This document shows positions 24,388 to 36,848 of a stretch of 64,000 bases of DNA, piece after piece. The notes beneath the pieces are model-generated. The model did no database searches. It was given only the letters and a program-made list of their open reading frames with translations, and had not been told where the DNA came from. Position 1 is the stretch's first letter; the number at the start of each line of letters is the position of its first letter. The DNA is taken from the NCBI GenBank assembly GCA_963575745.1, contig CAUYUJ010016907.1, positions 171,075 to 235,074 of the forward strand. Direction: 5' to 3'. The position numbers and the translations under genes were made by a program. The stretch is from Prorocentrum cordatum (lineage: Eukaryota; Sar; Dinophyceae; Prorocentrales; Prorocentraceae).

Positions 24388-24662
24388 TTCGAGTAGTTGA
24401 CCGACTGCAGAATCGATTCTAAAGGGGCCCTGGGACACACAAATAAATACACACAAACAAAAATATCCCCCATATTTTCCTATATTTTCTGGGTTTCCCA
24501 CCACTTCCCATATTTTCGCATATTTTCCTGGGAATCGACGATTAATTGTCTGTGTGTTTCTTCCCCTCCTGAGATTCACCCATTACGTCTTTGTTGTAGA
24601 ATCGTCGAGGAAATCAACGTCGGGACAAATCTGTTCTGTAGTCGATCCCCTACTCGATCCCG
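24388..24662 (+). mobile_element. MITE-like element A, copy 2
   Basis: Left end CGAGTAGTTGACCGACTGCA, right end TGTAGTCGATCCCCTACTCG. The interior is longer than in other copies because of AT-rich CATATTTTC repeats (24,465-24,530). Confidence 0.75.
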
Positions 24663-24784
24663 GGGGGTAGTTTTTCGTCCCCGATTCGTTTTGGACGTTC
24701 CCGGGGCCCGATAGTTGCCCCCGCGTGCTGACATCGAAGAAAACCACTTGTTTGAAAAATCATATCGTTGGAGATCTGGAACGT

Positions 24785-24900
24785 CGCGAACAATCACGAC
24801 CGGAGCCCCAGACCCAATCTTTCTGCGGCATTTTTCCAGCTGGATCGATCTGTGATGGCCGGAGCGCCCTAGACTGGGAGAAAACGCCCGCTGTGAAATT
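24785..24900 (+). repeat. Dispersed repeat R5, copy 2
   Basis: AATCACGACCGGAGC, TCTTTCTGCGGCATTTTTC and GATCGATCTGTGATGG, as at 9.58 and 35.34 kb. Confidence 0.7.
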
Positions 24901-24944
24901 AGCCTGGCGAACCAACCATATGCAGTTGTGAATAACGCAGCTAT

Positions 24945-25500
24945 GAATATCGTCTTCGGTGGAGCTCCCTATGGGGCCACGAAGCGTGTGAGGGATGTAC
25001 CGATTTTGGCGCAATGGGCGCGTGCGAACGCGTGTGAGGGATGTGCCAAGACGGGTCCGGTAGCGCCATGCGAGCGCAGCGACTGGTGCATTCGGTGGAG
25101 CTCCCTATGGGGCCACGAAGCGTGTGAGGGTGTGCCGAAGTGGGTGCGGTGGTGCCATTCGAAAGCAGCCACTGGGGAATTCGGTGGAGCTCCCTCTGGG
25201 GCCACGAAGCGTCTGAGTGATGTGCCGCAATGGGTGCGGTGGTACCATACGAGCGCAGCCACTGTGGGGTCCTCGGTGGAGCGGTGGAGCTCCCTCTGGG
25301 GCCACGAAACGTGTGAAGGGTGTGCCGACATTGGTGCGGTGGTGCCATGCGAGCGCAGTCAGCCACTGGGGCCCTCGGTGGAGCTCCCAATGGGGCCACG
25401 AAGCGTCTGAGTGGTGTGCCGAAATTGGTGGTGGTGCCATGCGAGCGCAACCGCTGGGGCCCTCTCCCTATGGGTCCACGAAGCATGTGAGTGTCGTGCC
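24945..25500 (+). repeat. ~88-98 bp tandem array, about six units
   Basis: Unit marked by GGTGGAGCTCCCTATGGGGC (24,957; 25,094; 25,182; 25,280; 25,376, variant near 25,465), GTGCGGTGGTGCCATGCGAG and GCAGCCACTGGGG. The first interval is longer (137 bp). Confidence 0.9.
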
Positions 25501-25557
25501 GAAATTGTTGACTGGTGTGGAGGGCAGTGGCAGGGATGTGAGAATGAGGTGATGATG

Positions 25558-25850
25558 GAGGAGGGAGGAGGAGGAGGAGGAGGAGGAGGAGGAGGGGGGA
25601 GGAGGAGGAGGAGGAGGAGGAGGTGAGGAGGAGGAGGAGGAGGAGGAGGAGGAGGAGGAGGAGGAGGAGGCGGAGGAGGAGGAGGAGGAGGAGGAGGAGG
25701 GGAGGAGGAGGAGGAGGAGGAGGAGGAGGAGGAGGAGGAGGAGGAGGAGGAGGAGGAGGAGGAGGAGGAGGAGGAGGAGGAGGAGGAGGAGGAGGGGAGG
25801 AGGAGGAGGAGGAGGAGGAGGAGGAGGAGGAGGAGGAGGAGGAGGAGTAA
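25558..25850 (+). repeat. GGA tract
   Basis: About 290 bp of GGA repeats with G-run interruptions. Confidence 0.97.
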
Positions 25851-25927
25851 GGACGGGAGGAGTGATGCGGGGCGCTGTACCTTCAAAACGAGACCGCAAC
25901 ACCACAGACTGTTTGGGACAAGTTGCA

Positions 25928-26118
25928 ACGCCCAGACCCCCGACGTCATGACTTTTAATGGCTTCGATCCCCGGAGGAGCCATTCTCCGGGACCGGTTTA
26001 TCCTGACCTGTTTCTGACGGCCCCGAAGCCCCGTAAGGGGCCCCCAGGGGCGGAGCATTCCGCAGAACCTGCCGTCCTGCTCTTCTCCCAGCACTGGCGA
26101 GGGTCTGGGTCTCAGGGC
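25928..26118 (+). mobile_element. MITE-like element R4, copy 3
   Basis: Left CCAGACCCCCGACGTCATGA, core GGGACCGGTTTATCCTGACC and GACGGCCCCGAAGCCC, right CGAGGGTCTGGGTCTC. Confidence 0.7.
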
Positions 26119-26450
26119 TGCGCGCAGTTGCCCTCCCGCAGGGCCAGCACGAGGCCGGGGACAACCCACCCGCGCCCTGCGGCGTCCCGGCTGCGGGCGC
26201 GCCCGCGCGCGCCAGCCCGGGCCAGCCGTCGTCCGGCCAGGCCGCCGGCCGCACGGCCAGCGGGCCGTCGCCCGGCTCGCCCCGCGCGCGGGCCGCCGAG
26301 GGCGTCGGTGGGCGCGAGGCCCACGCGGCGTCAGCGGCGCCGTCGGCTGGGGCGCCCCCGCTGGCCCAGGGCTGCAGCTCCTCGAAGCCGGTGGCCTTGA
26401 GGCTCTGGCGGGCGGGCTGGTCCTCGGCCTTCGCGGAGATAGATCGCCCG
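26119..26450. other. GC-rich sequence, no supported gene
   Basis: Dense CGCGC/CGGCC content gives open frames on both strands; none recognised. Confidence 0.4.
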
Positions 26451-26454
26451 GGCG

Positions 26455-26575
26455 AAAGGCTACCCTATAGGCCCTACCCAACGGCCCAGAGTAGACTGGG
26501 GTAGGCCCTACCCGAAGGCCTACCCAGGGCCTACCCGAGGGCCCAGGGTAGGGCAGGGGTAGGGTTGGTCCTCGG
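26455..26575. repeat. CCTACCC / GGGTAGG short repeats
   Basis: GGCCCTACCC-like units recur six or more times, with complementary GGGTAGG near the end (26,547-26,572), so the segment can fold on itself. Confidence 0.75.
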
Positions 26576-26663
26576 CCTTCGCGGGGCCCCCTCTATGGGT
26601 CCCGCGTCGCGAGCACAGCTGCAGCATCCCGGCCCCAGATCTCCGACGGTCTGACTATTTCGA

Positions 26664-26750
26664 ATGGCATTGTTGTTGTTGTTGTTGTTGTTGATGATGA
26701 TGATGATGATGATGGTGGTATTGTTGGTGTTGTTATTGATGTTTTCGTTG
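26664..26750 (+). repeat. GTT/GAT tract before R1
   Basis: GTT then GAT repeats directly upstream of the R1 head. Confidence 0.9.
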
Positions 26751-26752
26751 AA

Positions 26753-27790
26753 CTTTCATTTCTGCAGAATAATTGTTGTTGATCCTCTGGTGCGCATTTT
26801 TTTCTTTCTGATTGAAGTGCCCTTCCTGGGGCTCGCACCCTGTCTTTTATCAGGGAATGTCTTGAGGGTCAAACTGTGTCGTTGGCCCCCGGTTTACAAC
26901 AACAGCGGCTCCCGCCTCAGACTTCCTTACAATTTAGCCAGGATCCCTGTTGCCGCCCGAGACTTCCTCGCGTTTTATTCAAGAACCGCGCTCTCGCTTG
27001 GGAATTCCTCAGAATTAATATTCCGGGCGCTCTGGAATCGCGCTCTCGCTGGAGACTTGCTTGCAATTTACTGAAGAATAGCGCCCTTGCGTTGGAATTT
27101 CCTGCAATTTACTAAAGCGCCGCGCTCCCGACACCCAAGCACCCAGGAGTCGCGCTCACGCTTAGGACTCCCTCACAGATTACATAGGAATCGGGATCTG
27201 GCTGCCCTTCGTGGCTCCGTTGCAGCCTTTCGTGGTCCCTTCGCTTTGTTTCGTGGCCTCGTTGCAGCCCTTCGTGGCCCCCTCGCTGCCCTCCGTGACC
27301 CCGTCGCAGCCCTTCGTGGCCCCGTTGCAGCCCCTCGTGGCCTCCTCGCTGCTCTTCGTGGCCCCGTTGCAGTCCTTCGTGGCCCCCTCGCTTTGTTTCG
27401 TGGCCCTGTTGCAGCTTTTCGTGGCCCCCTCGCTGCCCTTCGTGGCCTCCTCGCTGCCATTCGTGGCCCCCGCTCGTTCGCGCCAGTTGTGGCCCCATGT
27501 GCGTGCCCTTCGTGGCCCCGATGTCGCCGTTTGTGGCTCCCTCACTGTCCTACGTGGCCCAGTTGCTACCCTCAGTGGCCCCATCGTTGCCTTCTGTGGC
27601 CCCGCATTATTTGCCCTTCGTGGTCCCCGCTCGTTCGCGCTCTTCGTGGCCCCATACGCATTCCCTTCGTGTCCCCGCTTTTGCCCTTCGTGGCCTACTT
27701 CGTGTCCTTGTGGCCCTGCTGTCGTTCTCTTTCGCTCTCGCTTTCGCTCGTCGCCGTCGCCGTCGTCGTCGTCGTCGCCGTCGTCGTCGA

Positions 27791-27828
<38 letters not shown>

Positions 27829-28050
27829 TCGTCGTCGTGGTTTGTCCCCTGTCCGTCCCTCTTGGGGTCGGGTGGACGGTCCGCGGCCGACGGTCCGCGG
27901 CCGCCCCGCCGCTTGCCGGGGCCCGGCCTTCACGGAAGAAAGGTATACCCCCCAAAAGGGGTTCGATCGAAGACGAAGAGGGCGGGTATCGAGGGTTTGG
28001 GATATGGGCGTAATTGGACACTCGAGCAAACAAGGGCGAACAGTCTTAAA
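26753..28050 (+). repeat. Repeat R1, copy b
   Basis: Order: head (to 26,900); ~48 bp subrepeats with CGCTCTCGCTTGGGA and GAGACTTCCTC; ~30 bp subrepeats built on CTTCGTGGCCCC (27,205-27,715); CGT tract (27,745-27,838); CGGTCCGCGGCCGCCCCGCC block; tail GGTTCGATCGAAGACGAAGA to AACAGTCTTAAACTGATTG. The 300-codon frames in all three phases are by-products of the subrepeats. Confidence 0.85.
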
Positions 28051-28888
28051 CTGATTGAATATTATTACTTCTAAAGAATAATTATTGTTGGGCCCCCTGG
28101 TGCACGCCCCCCTCGCCGCGCCTAGGCCGCAGCCACATTTTCATCATTTTCGTGAGGAAGTCTCAGGCAAAACGGGGGAGTCCGGATCCGGTTGTTTTGT
28201 TGACGCCCGCTTTCCCTGTCAAAAAACAATATAAAATGACATGTCTTGTTCTAACATAACCAAACTTCAAGAATCCTTTGCAAAAAATGACACGAAGTGC
28301 ACACTCGCGCGCGCAAGATGAAATCCTTCCAAAACCTTAGTTTTCGTAGCGATTTTAACATACAAACATGAAAAACCCAATGGTTTTTCAAAAAAAAAGT
28401 TTCAAAAATTCATCCCGCGCGCTCTTGCGGATTTCTTAGGAAACCCAATACTTTTTCAACATTTCTGTCAAACGGGCTCTTGCGAGCAACTTTTTCACGT
28501 GCTTCGAACTTCTGCAACAACGGTTGCGCGCATGCCAGGGCCATCATCCCTGTCAAATAATACCATATGGGACACATTCGTTTTTTCTTCGCGCGCGCAC
28601 GCCGAAATCTTCAAACACCAAAAGTCGTATACTAAGCTAGCTTACAGAAAATGTTACCACAACAAGTCACTGTACCCATGCGCCAGTGTAGTAGCCAAGG
28701 TCGTCTGCAGGCCACGAAGTGAAGTGTCCGAACGTCATAGGGCGGGAAGCTGGGTGTGGGTGGTGGCGAAGAGTCGTTTGGAAATTTGGTAGAGCTTGAA
28801 CCGGCCCCCCCACAAAGTGGGGGTATTGCCCGCCTCCTATGAAAACCCTGGCACTGGTGAGAACGGAGTGTCCCCACGTGCTAGTAAT
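28051..28888 (+). repeat. Spacer S1 between R1 copies (homologous to 32,345-33,106)
   Basis: AT-rich for the window. It contains CTTTCCCTGTCAAAAAACA, CCAAACTTCAAGAATCC and, near the end, GGCACTGGTGAGAACGGAG, then CCCCACGTGCTAGTAATTG leading into GTT. S2 is the same sequence with a ~100 bp deletion. No ORF of note. Confidence 0.85.
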
Positions 28889-28911
28889 TGTTGTTGTTGT
28901 TGTTGTTGCGG

Positions 28912-28964
<53 letters not shown>

Positions 28965-28971
28965 CTTGTTC

Positions 28972-29009
<38 letters not shown>

Positions 29010-29010
29010 G
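28887..29010 (+). repeat. GTT tract
   Basis: About 40 GTT units between S1 and the head of R1 copy c. Confidence 0.95.
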
Positions 29011-30052
29011 AACTCTCATTTCTGAAGAATAACAATTGTTAATCCCCCCCGTCCAGTGCACATTTTTTTCTCGATTGAAGTGCCCTTCCCGGGGCTCGAA
29101 CCCTGTATTTCATTCGCGAAAATCTTGAAGGTCAAACTGTGTCGCTGGCCCCTGGGTTACAACAACAACGGCTCCCGCCTGAGACTTCCTCACAATTTAG
29201 CCAGGACCCCCGCTCCCGCCCGAGAGTTCCTTGCATCTTATTCAGGCATCGCGCTCTCGCTTGGGACTTCCTTGCAATTTATTCAGGAATCGCTCTCCCG
29301 GCGCTCTGGAGTCGCGCTCTCGCTGGAGACTTGCTTGCAGTTTACTGAAGAATAGTGTCCTTGCGTTGTGAACTCTCGCAAATTACTCAAGCGCCGCGCT
29401 CCCGACACCCAGGCACCCAGGAGGAGTCGCGCTCACGTTTAGGACTCCCTCACAGATTACCTACGAATCGGGATCTCGCTGCCCTTCGTGGCCCCGTTGC
29501 AGTCCTTCGTGGCCCCCTCGCTTTGTTTCGTGGCCCCGTTGTAGCCCTTCGTGGCCCCCTCGCTGCCTTTCGTGGCTCCGTTGCAGCCCCTCGTGGCCCC
29601 CTCGCTGCCCTTTGTGGCCCTGTCGCAGCCCTTCGTGGCCCCCTCGCTGCCCTTCGTGGCCCCTTTGTAGCCCTTCGTGGCACCCTCGCTGCCCTTCGTG
29701 GCCCCGTCGCAGCCCTTCGTGGCCCCATGTGCATGCCCTTCGTGGCCTCCTCGCTGCCCTTCGTGGCCCCCTCGCTGCTTTCCGTGGCCCCATATATGTA
29801 TGCCCTTCGTGGCCCCCACTCGTTCGCGCCCGTGGTGGCCCCATATGCATGTCCTACGTGGCCCCGTTGCATCCCTTCGTGGCCCCCTCGCTGTCCTTCG
29901 TGGCCCCATATATGTATGCCCTTCGTGGCCCCCGCTCGTTCGCGCTCTTCGTGGCCCCAAACGCATTCCCTTCGTGTCCCCGCTTTTGTCCTTCGTGGCC
30001 TACTTCGTGTCCTTGTGGCCCTGCTGTCGTTCTCTTTCGCTCTCGCTTTCGC

Positions 30053-30121
<69 letters not shown>

Positions 30122-30383
30122 ACGTCGTCGTCGTCGTGGTCGGTCCCCTGTCCGTCATTCTTGGGGTCGGGTTGACGGTCCGCGGCCGCCCCGCCGATCA
30201 GCGCTGCCGCTGGCCAAGCCGACGGTCCGCGGCCGCCCCGCCGCTTGCCGGGGCCCGGCCTGCAGAGAAGAAAAGCATCCCCCCCCAAGGGGTTCGATCG
30301 AAGACGAAATAGACGGGTATCGAGGGTTTGGGACATACGCTTCATTGGACACTCGAGCAGATAAGGGCGAGCAGTCTTAAAAT
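29011..30383 (+). repeat. Repeat R1, copy c
   Basis: Same order as copy b, with more CTTCGTGGCCCC units (29,480-29,990), three short CGT tracts (30,055-30,140) and a duplicated CCGCGGCCGCCCCGCC block. Tail ends at AGTCTTAAAATGATTG. Confidence 0.88.
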
Positions 30384-30655
<272 letters not shown>

Positions 30656-31907
30656 TGTTTCTGAATGATAATTATTGCCGATCCCCCCCACCAGTGCATA
30701 CGGTTTTTCTTAATCAAAGTGTGCCCCTCGACGCTCGCACCTTGTTTTTCTATCAAGGAAAATCTTGAAGCTCAAACTGAGCCCCAGGCCCCCGGGTTAC
30801 AACAACAACGGCTCCCGCCTGAGACTTCCTCACAATTTACCCAGGACCCCCGCTCCCGCCCGAGACTTCCTCGCATTTTATTCAAGAATCGAGCTCTCGC
30901 TTGGGACTTCATTACGATTTATTCACGAATGGCTCTCCCGGCGCTCTGGAATCACGCTCTCTCTGGAGACTTGCTTGCAATTTACTGAAGAATAACGCCC
31001 TTGCGTTGGAATTTCCTGCAATTTGCTCAAGCGCCGCGCTCCCGACACCCAGGCACCCAGGAGCCGCGCTCACGCTTAGGACTCCCCCGCAGATTACCTA
31101 GGAATCAGGATCTCCCTGCCCTTCGTGGCCCCGTTGCAATCCTTCGTGGCCCCCTCGCTTTGTTTCGTGGCCCCGTTGTAGCCCTTCGTGGCCCCCTCGC
31201 TGCCTTTCGTGGCTCCGTTGCAGCCCCTCGTGGCCCCCTCGCTGCCCTTTGTGGCCCCGTCGCAGCCCTTCGTGGCCCCCTCGCTGCCCTTCGTGGCCCC
31301 CTCGCTGCCCTTCGTGGCCCCGTTGTAGCCCTTCGTGGCCTCGTTGCAGCTCTTCGCAGCCCCCTCGCTGTCCTTCGTGGCCCCCTCGCTGCCCTTCGTG
31401 GCCCCCTCGCTGCCCTTCGTGGCCCCATATATGTATGCCCTTCGCGGCCCCCGCTCGTTCGCGCCCGTGGTGGCCCCATATGCATGCCCTTCGTGGCCTC
31501 GCCGTCGCCCTTCGTGGCCCCCTCGCTGCCCTTCGTGGCCCCGTTGCTGCCCTCAGTGGCCCCGTCCTTGCCCTCCGCGGCCCAGTATACGCATGCCCTT
31601 CGTGGCTCCCGCTCGTTCGCGCCAGTTGTGGCCCCATGTGCATGCCCTTCGTGGCCCCGATGTCGCCGTTTGTGGCTCCCTCACTGCCCTACGTGGCCCA
31701 GTTGCTACCCTCAGTGGCCCCATCGTTGCCTTCTGTGGCCCCGCATTATCTGCCCTTCGTGGCCCCCGCTCGTTCGCGCTTTTCGTGGCCCCGTACGCAT
31801 TCCCTTCGTGTCCCCGCTGTCGCCCTTCGCAGCGTGGCCTACTTCGTGTCCTTGTGGCCCTGCTGTCGTTCTCTCTCGCTCTCGCTTTCGCTTGTCGTCG
31901 TCGCCGT

Positions 31908-31968
<61 letters not shown>

Positions 31969-32230
31969 ACGTCGTCGTCGTCGTGGTCGGTCCCTTGTCC
32001 GTCCCTCTTGGGGTCGGGTCGACGGTCCGCGGCCGCCCCGCCGATCAGCGCTGCCGCTGGCCAGGCCGACGGTCCGCGGCCGCCCCGCCGCTTGCCAGGG
32101 CCCGGCCTGCAAGGACGAAAGGTATACCCCCCAAAAGGGGTTCGATCGAAGACGAAGAGGGCGGGCATCGAGGGTTTGGGAAATACGCGTTATTGGACAC
32201 TCGAGCAGATGAGGGCGAACAGTCTTAAAA
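30656..32230 (+). repeat. Repeat R1, copy d
   Basis: Longest copy. Head, ~48 bp subrepeats, an extended CTTCGTGGCCCC array (31,120-31,850), CGT tract (31,895-31,985), two GC blocks, then the tail. Frames of up to 403 codons cross it in all three phases and are not genes. Confidence 0.88.
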
Positions 32231-32280
32231 TGATTGTTATTGTTGTTGTTGTTGCTGTTGTTGTTGTTGGTATTGTTGGT

Positions 32281-32343
<63 letters not shown>

Positions 32344-32345
32344 GA
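32231..32345 (+). repeat. GTT tract (tail of R1 copy d)
   Basis: GTT repeats with two GGTATT interruptions. Confidence 0.95.
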
Positions 32346-33133
32346 ACATTATTTCTTCTTAAGAATAATTATTGTTGGGACCCCTGGTGCATGGCCCCCC
32401 CGCCGCGCCTAGGCCGCAGCCTCATTTTCATCATTTTTCGTGAGGAAGTCTCAAGCCTCGATGTGTACCAGATCGGTTGTTTTGTTGTCCCCGCTTTCCC
32501 TTGCAAAAAATAAGTAAATGGACATTTATGTTCCAACATAACCAAACTTCAAGAATCCCTTGCAAAAAATAAGGTAAAGTGGACATTCGCGCGCGCAAGA
32601 CGAAATCCTTCCAAAACCTTAGTTTTCGCGTAGCGATTTTAACATAAAAACATAAAAAACCAATGGTTTTTTAAAAAAAAAACTTGTCAAAATTTCATCC
32701 CGCGCGCTCTTGCGGATTCGTAGGAAACCCAACACTTTTTAAACATTTCTGTCAAACGGGCTTTTGCGAGCAACTTTTTCGAACTTCTGCAACAACGGTT
32801 GCGCACCTGCCAGGGCCATCATCCCTGTCAAATAATACCATGCGGGACACATTCGTTTTTTCTTCGCGCGCGCACGCCGTCGTCGTCGGCCGCGGGGCCC
32901 TGAATAGTAGCCACGGTCGTCCGCATGCCACGAAGTGAAGTGTCCGAACGTCATAGGGCGGGAAGCTGGGTGTGGGTGGTGGCGAAGAGTCGTATGGAAA
33001 TTTGGTAGAGCTTGAACCGGCCCCCCCACAAAGTGGGGGTATTGCCCGCCTCCTATGAAAACCCTGGCACTGGTGAGAACGGAGTGTCCCCACGTGCTAG
33101 TAATTGTTGTTGTTGTTGTTGTTGTTGCTGTTG
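32346..33133 (+). repeat. Spacer S2 (homologous to S1) with short GTT tract
   Basis: Matches 28,060-28,900, including CCAAACTTCAAGAATCC, ACGCCG and GGCACTGGTGAGAACGGAG. It ends in eight GTT units and GCTGTTGAG. Confidence 0.88.
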
Positions 33134-33229
33134 AGTGTTAATTACTAAGCAATGATTATTGTTGGATACCTTGAAAGCGCCCTGGCGCTCTCGCCGAGGC
33201 GCCAGTTTTCATTGACAATGAGGCTCACG

Positions 33230-34590
33230 GTTTGGGGGACCGCCCAAGCGGGCCCCCCAACAGCAACAACGCTCCCGCTCGAGACTTCCTCCTTTTTTCC
33301 TCAGGGCTGGTGTTCTTGCTCGCCGCCGAACGCCGCCGTCATAACAAAACCAGCGCTCCCGCTCGAACCCACCTCCCGTTTTACCTTGGACTGGCGCGCT
33401 GGTCTTTCTCTCATCGGCGCCGCCCCCAGCAAAAAACAATGCTCCCGCTCTCGGCATCCTCCCTTTTTTTCTCAAGGCGGTGCTCCTCCTCGCCACCGAA
33501 AGCCGCCGCCCCGACAAAACCACGGCTCCCGCGCCCGAGACCTCCTTCTGTTTTGCGCTGGACTGGTGCCCAACTCTCTTTTGAATTGGCGCCGCTCCCA
33601 GCCAGAACAGCGCTCCCGCTCGAGGCTTCCTCCCTTTTTCCTGAAGACGGTGCTGTTCCTCGCCGCCGGCATCCCCCGTCCCGACAAAACCACGGCTCCC
33701 GCTCGATGCTTCCTCCCTTCTTACTCAAGGCGGTGTTCCTCGCCGCCGAAAGCCGCCGCCCCGACAAAACCAGCGCTCCCGCCCGAGACTTCCTTCCGTT
33801 TCACGCTGGACTGGCGCCCAACTCTCTTTTGAATTGGCGCCGCTCCCAGCAAGAACAACGCTCCCGCTCGAGATTTCCTCCCTTTTTCCTGAAGACGGTG
33901 CTGTTCCTCGCCGCCGACATCCCCCGTCCCGACAAAACCACGGCTCCCGCTCGATGCTTCCTCCCTTCTTACTCAAGGCGGTGTTCCTCGCCGCCGAAAG
34001 CCGCCGCCCCGACAAAACCAGCGCTCCCGCCCGAGACTTCCTTCCGTTTTACGCTGGATCGGCGACCTACTCTCTTTTGAAGTGGCGCCGCTCCCAGCAA
34101 GAACAACGCTCCCGCTCGAGATTTCCTCTCTTTTTCCTAGGGACGGTGCTGTTCCTCGCCGCCTACATCCCCCGTCCCGACAAAACCACGGCTCCCGCTC
34201 GATGCTTCCTCCCTTCTTACTCAAGGCGGTGTTCCTCGCCGCCGAAAGCCGCCGCCCCGACAAAACCAGCGCTCCCGCCCGAGACTTCCTTCCGTTTCAC
34301 GCTGGACTGGCGCCTTACTCTCTTTTGAATTGGCGCCGCTCCCAGCAAGAACAACGCTGCCGCTCGAGATTTCCTCTCTTTTCCCTAGGGACGGTGCTTT
34401 TCCTCGCCGCCGACAGCCCCTGTCCCGACAAAACCACGGCTCCCGCTCGATGCTTCTTCCCTTCTTACTCAAGGCGGTGTTCCTCCTCGCCGCCGAAAGC
34501 CGCCGTCCCAACAAAACCAGCGTTCCCGCTCGAGACTTCGTTTTGATTTACGCTGGACTAGCGCCCTACCCTCTTCAGCATTGGCGCCGC
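33230..34590 (+). repeat. 248 bp tandem array
   Basis: Exact 248 bp spacing between equivalent points (for example 33,834, 34,082, 34,330). Each unit holds three related ~80 bp subunits with CTCCCGCTCGA, TTCCTCCCTTTTT and CGCCGCCGA plus CCCGACAAAACCACGGCTCC. Units are least divergent at 33.6-34.5 kb and decay at both ends (33.2 and 34.8 kb). Frames of 100-280 codons are by-products. Confidence 0.95.
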
Positions 34591-34956
34591 TCCCAACAAC
34601 AACAGCAGCCCTGCTCGAGACTTCCTCCCTTTCTATTCAGGGCCAGGTCCTTGCCTCACCGCCGACAGCCCCCATCTCCACCAAGGCAATCCTGTCGTTC
34701 GATACTTCCTTGTGCTTTAGCCTTCGCTGGGTCTCCACTGGCGGTCTTGCATCGGCCCAGCAAGGCGCGGGCATGTGTTTTCGAGGCGGGATATGTTGAA
34801 ATTCCTCGGAGGAGGTGTTTGCAAGACCTCATTGGGCGGGAGATCTGGGAATGGGAATAACGGACCCCGTTATAGAACAAGAGTTTCCCGTTACGTGGAT
34901 GGTTATCATGATGGTCGCATGCTTCGTGTGGAAACATCGCGCATGAGGGTAACATG

Positions 34957-34957
<1 letters not shown>

Positions 34958-34998
<41 letters not shown>

Positions 34999-35018
34999 CT
35001 TGTTGTTCATGTTGTTGT
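34958..35018 (+). repeat. GTT tract
   Basis: About 18 GTT units with one CTT. Confidence 0.95.
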
Positions 35019-35052
35019 TTTTTGTTTTCCCCCTCCCCCCCCGTTTCGGCCC

Positions 35053-35224
35053 TCGGGTTAGGTCGGGCCTGCCCCCCTGCAGGGGGATTTTGGACGAATA
35101 ATAAAAAATAATCGAAAAGTATTCCAAACATATTCGAACAAATACTAAAAAAAATGTCCCCAGACTATTTTTACTATTTTTGAATATTCCCCCTGTGGAT
35201 GTAGAGGGACAGGCCCGACTTAAC
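35053..35224 (+). mobile_element. MITE-like element F, copy 1
   Basis: Ends GTCGGGCCTGCCCCCCTGCA and AGGGACAGGCCCGAC are inverted repeats about 170 bp apart. Interior is AT-rich (AAAAATAATCGAAAAGTATT). Matches 53,588-53,760; one end recurs at 39,543. Confidence 0.8.
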
Positions 35225-35334
35225 CCTCGGGGCCGCTTTCGGCCCCCCCAGGGCCGTAGAGCATGGATCCGGGACGTGAGACTGTTTCGGGGAGGCGGTT
35301 GAAATCTCTGGGGCCGTGAACTGAACAACAAATC

Positions 35335-35450
35335 AGATCGGCGGATGTCTGGGGCCAGAACCCTCGACCCCATCTTTCTGCGGCATGTCTCGAGTCGGAT
35401 CGGCCCGTGGGGATCCAGGGGCCCGAAGCCAAGCGAGAGTGCCGGGCGTT
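35335..35450 (+). repeat. Dispersed repeat R5, copy 3
   Basis: CCATCTTTCTGCGGCATGTC, GAGTCGGATCGGCCCGTGG and GGCCCGAAGCCAAGCGAGAG, parallel to 9,610-9,675. Confidence 0.65.
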
Positions 35451-36415
35451 AGCAACTTGCAGGTCGCCGGATCTCAGGGGGCTCGGCACCGCAGACGACG
35501 TGATGGGGGAGAGCACCGCTGGACGCCGACCTTCTCGGGGGCGCCGATCGCGGCGGCCACCTCGGCAGGGCGCTTCTCCCACAGCCGCCGCAGCAGGCCC
35601 ACCAGCGAGGCCGCGGGGAGGGCCACCAGCGCCGCGAGTATGGCCTCGTCGAACTGGCTCGCGGGGGCTGGCCACAGGCTCGGCTCCTCTGCCACCGGCG
35701 ACGGGCCCGCACGCGCCGTGGGCGACATCGCCCAGCTGGTGCCGGTCTCCGGCGCCGCCCCAGGCCGCAGCCCGACACTCGGAGCGGCCGCGGCGAAGCC
35801 GCCGAAAGGCCTGGCGGGCTCCGGCAGTGGGCTCCGCGCCGCCCCTGGCCGCAGCGCCCCGGCGTGCGGGGCGGCCGCGTCGAAGCCACCGAGGGCCTTG
35901 GCGGGCTCCGGCTGCGGGCTCTGCACGGGGGTGAAGGGACTCTTGTCCTCGCGCTCCTTGGGGCACGCGCGACAGGGAGGCGAACACATTGGGACGATGC
36001 CGAGCAGCCGGCTGTCCCAAACCGACGTCGGCCTCTGTGGGGCAGAAGACCTCCGTCCCAAATGGACGCAGTGTCCGCGGCGATGCCTGCAAGGAACCCG
36101 GTTCCGCATGGGCAGGGACTGCCGTCTGGCCTTCTTGACCATCTTGTTTCGGTCCCCACTTCGGCCCCCCGATCCTTCTTCTCCTTCTTCCTGCGGTCCC
36201 GCGGCCGCTCCTGAGGGGCGGCGACTGTGGGAATTGGCTCAGGAGGGAAGCAGTGCTCTGGAGTCGGCGATGCATCGCCGAGGGGAAACATTGCTCTGGA
36301 ATCGGCGAGACATCGCCGATGGATCGGCGCTAGGCCCCCCGAGGGCGAACCCGCACGCTCCGGGGCGGGGCTGGCCATCGGGCCCCGATCGGCGATATCG
36401 CTGTGCGGCTGGGGG
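35451..36415. other. GC-rich complex sequence, no supported gene
   Basis: Overlapping frames up to several hundred codons in both strands. An internal GGGCTCCGCGCCGCCCCTGG-like duplication occurs at 35,745-35,920, and GGAATCGGCGA/GGAGTCGGCGA direct repeats at 36,260-36,315. No domain recognised. Confidence 0.4.
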
Positions 36416-36419
36416 TCGA

Positions 36420-36848
36420 TGCCCTCCCTCCCTCCCTCCCTCCCTCCCTCCCTGCCTGCCTCCCTCCCTCCCTCCCTCCCTCCCCTTCCTCCTCTCCCTC
36501 CTCCTTCCCCTCCTCTCCTCCTCCTCCTCCTCCTCCTCCTCCCTCCTCCTCCTCCCGTCCTCCTCCTCCTCCTCCTCCTCCTCCTCCTCTCCTCGTCCTC
36601 CTCCTCCTCCTCCTCCTCCTCCTCCTCTCCTCGCTCCTCCTCCACCTCCTCCCTCCTCCTCCTCTCCTCCCCCCCTCCTCCTCCTCCTCCTCCTCGTCCT
36701 CGTCCTCCTCCTCCTCCTCCTCCTCCCTCCTCCTCTCCTCCTCCTCCTCGTCCTCTCCTCGTCCTCCTCCTCCTCCTCCTCGTCCTCCTCCTCCTCCTCG
36801 TCCTCCTCGTCCTCCTCCTCCTCCTCCTCCTCCTCCTCCTCCTCCTCA
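36420..36848 (+). repeat. CCCT then CCT tract
   Basis: CCCT tetranucleotides (36,421-36,485), followed by CCT repeats with CGT interruptions. Confidence 0.97.

Noticed and set aside
33152-34860. Overlapping frames in the 248 bp array
   Set aside because: 248 is not a multiple of three, so successive units read in different frames; the same peptide appears shifted in different ORFs.
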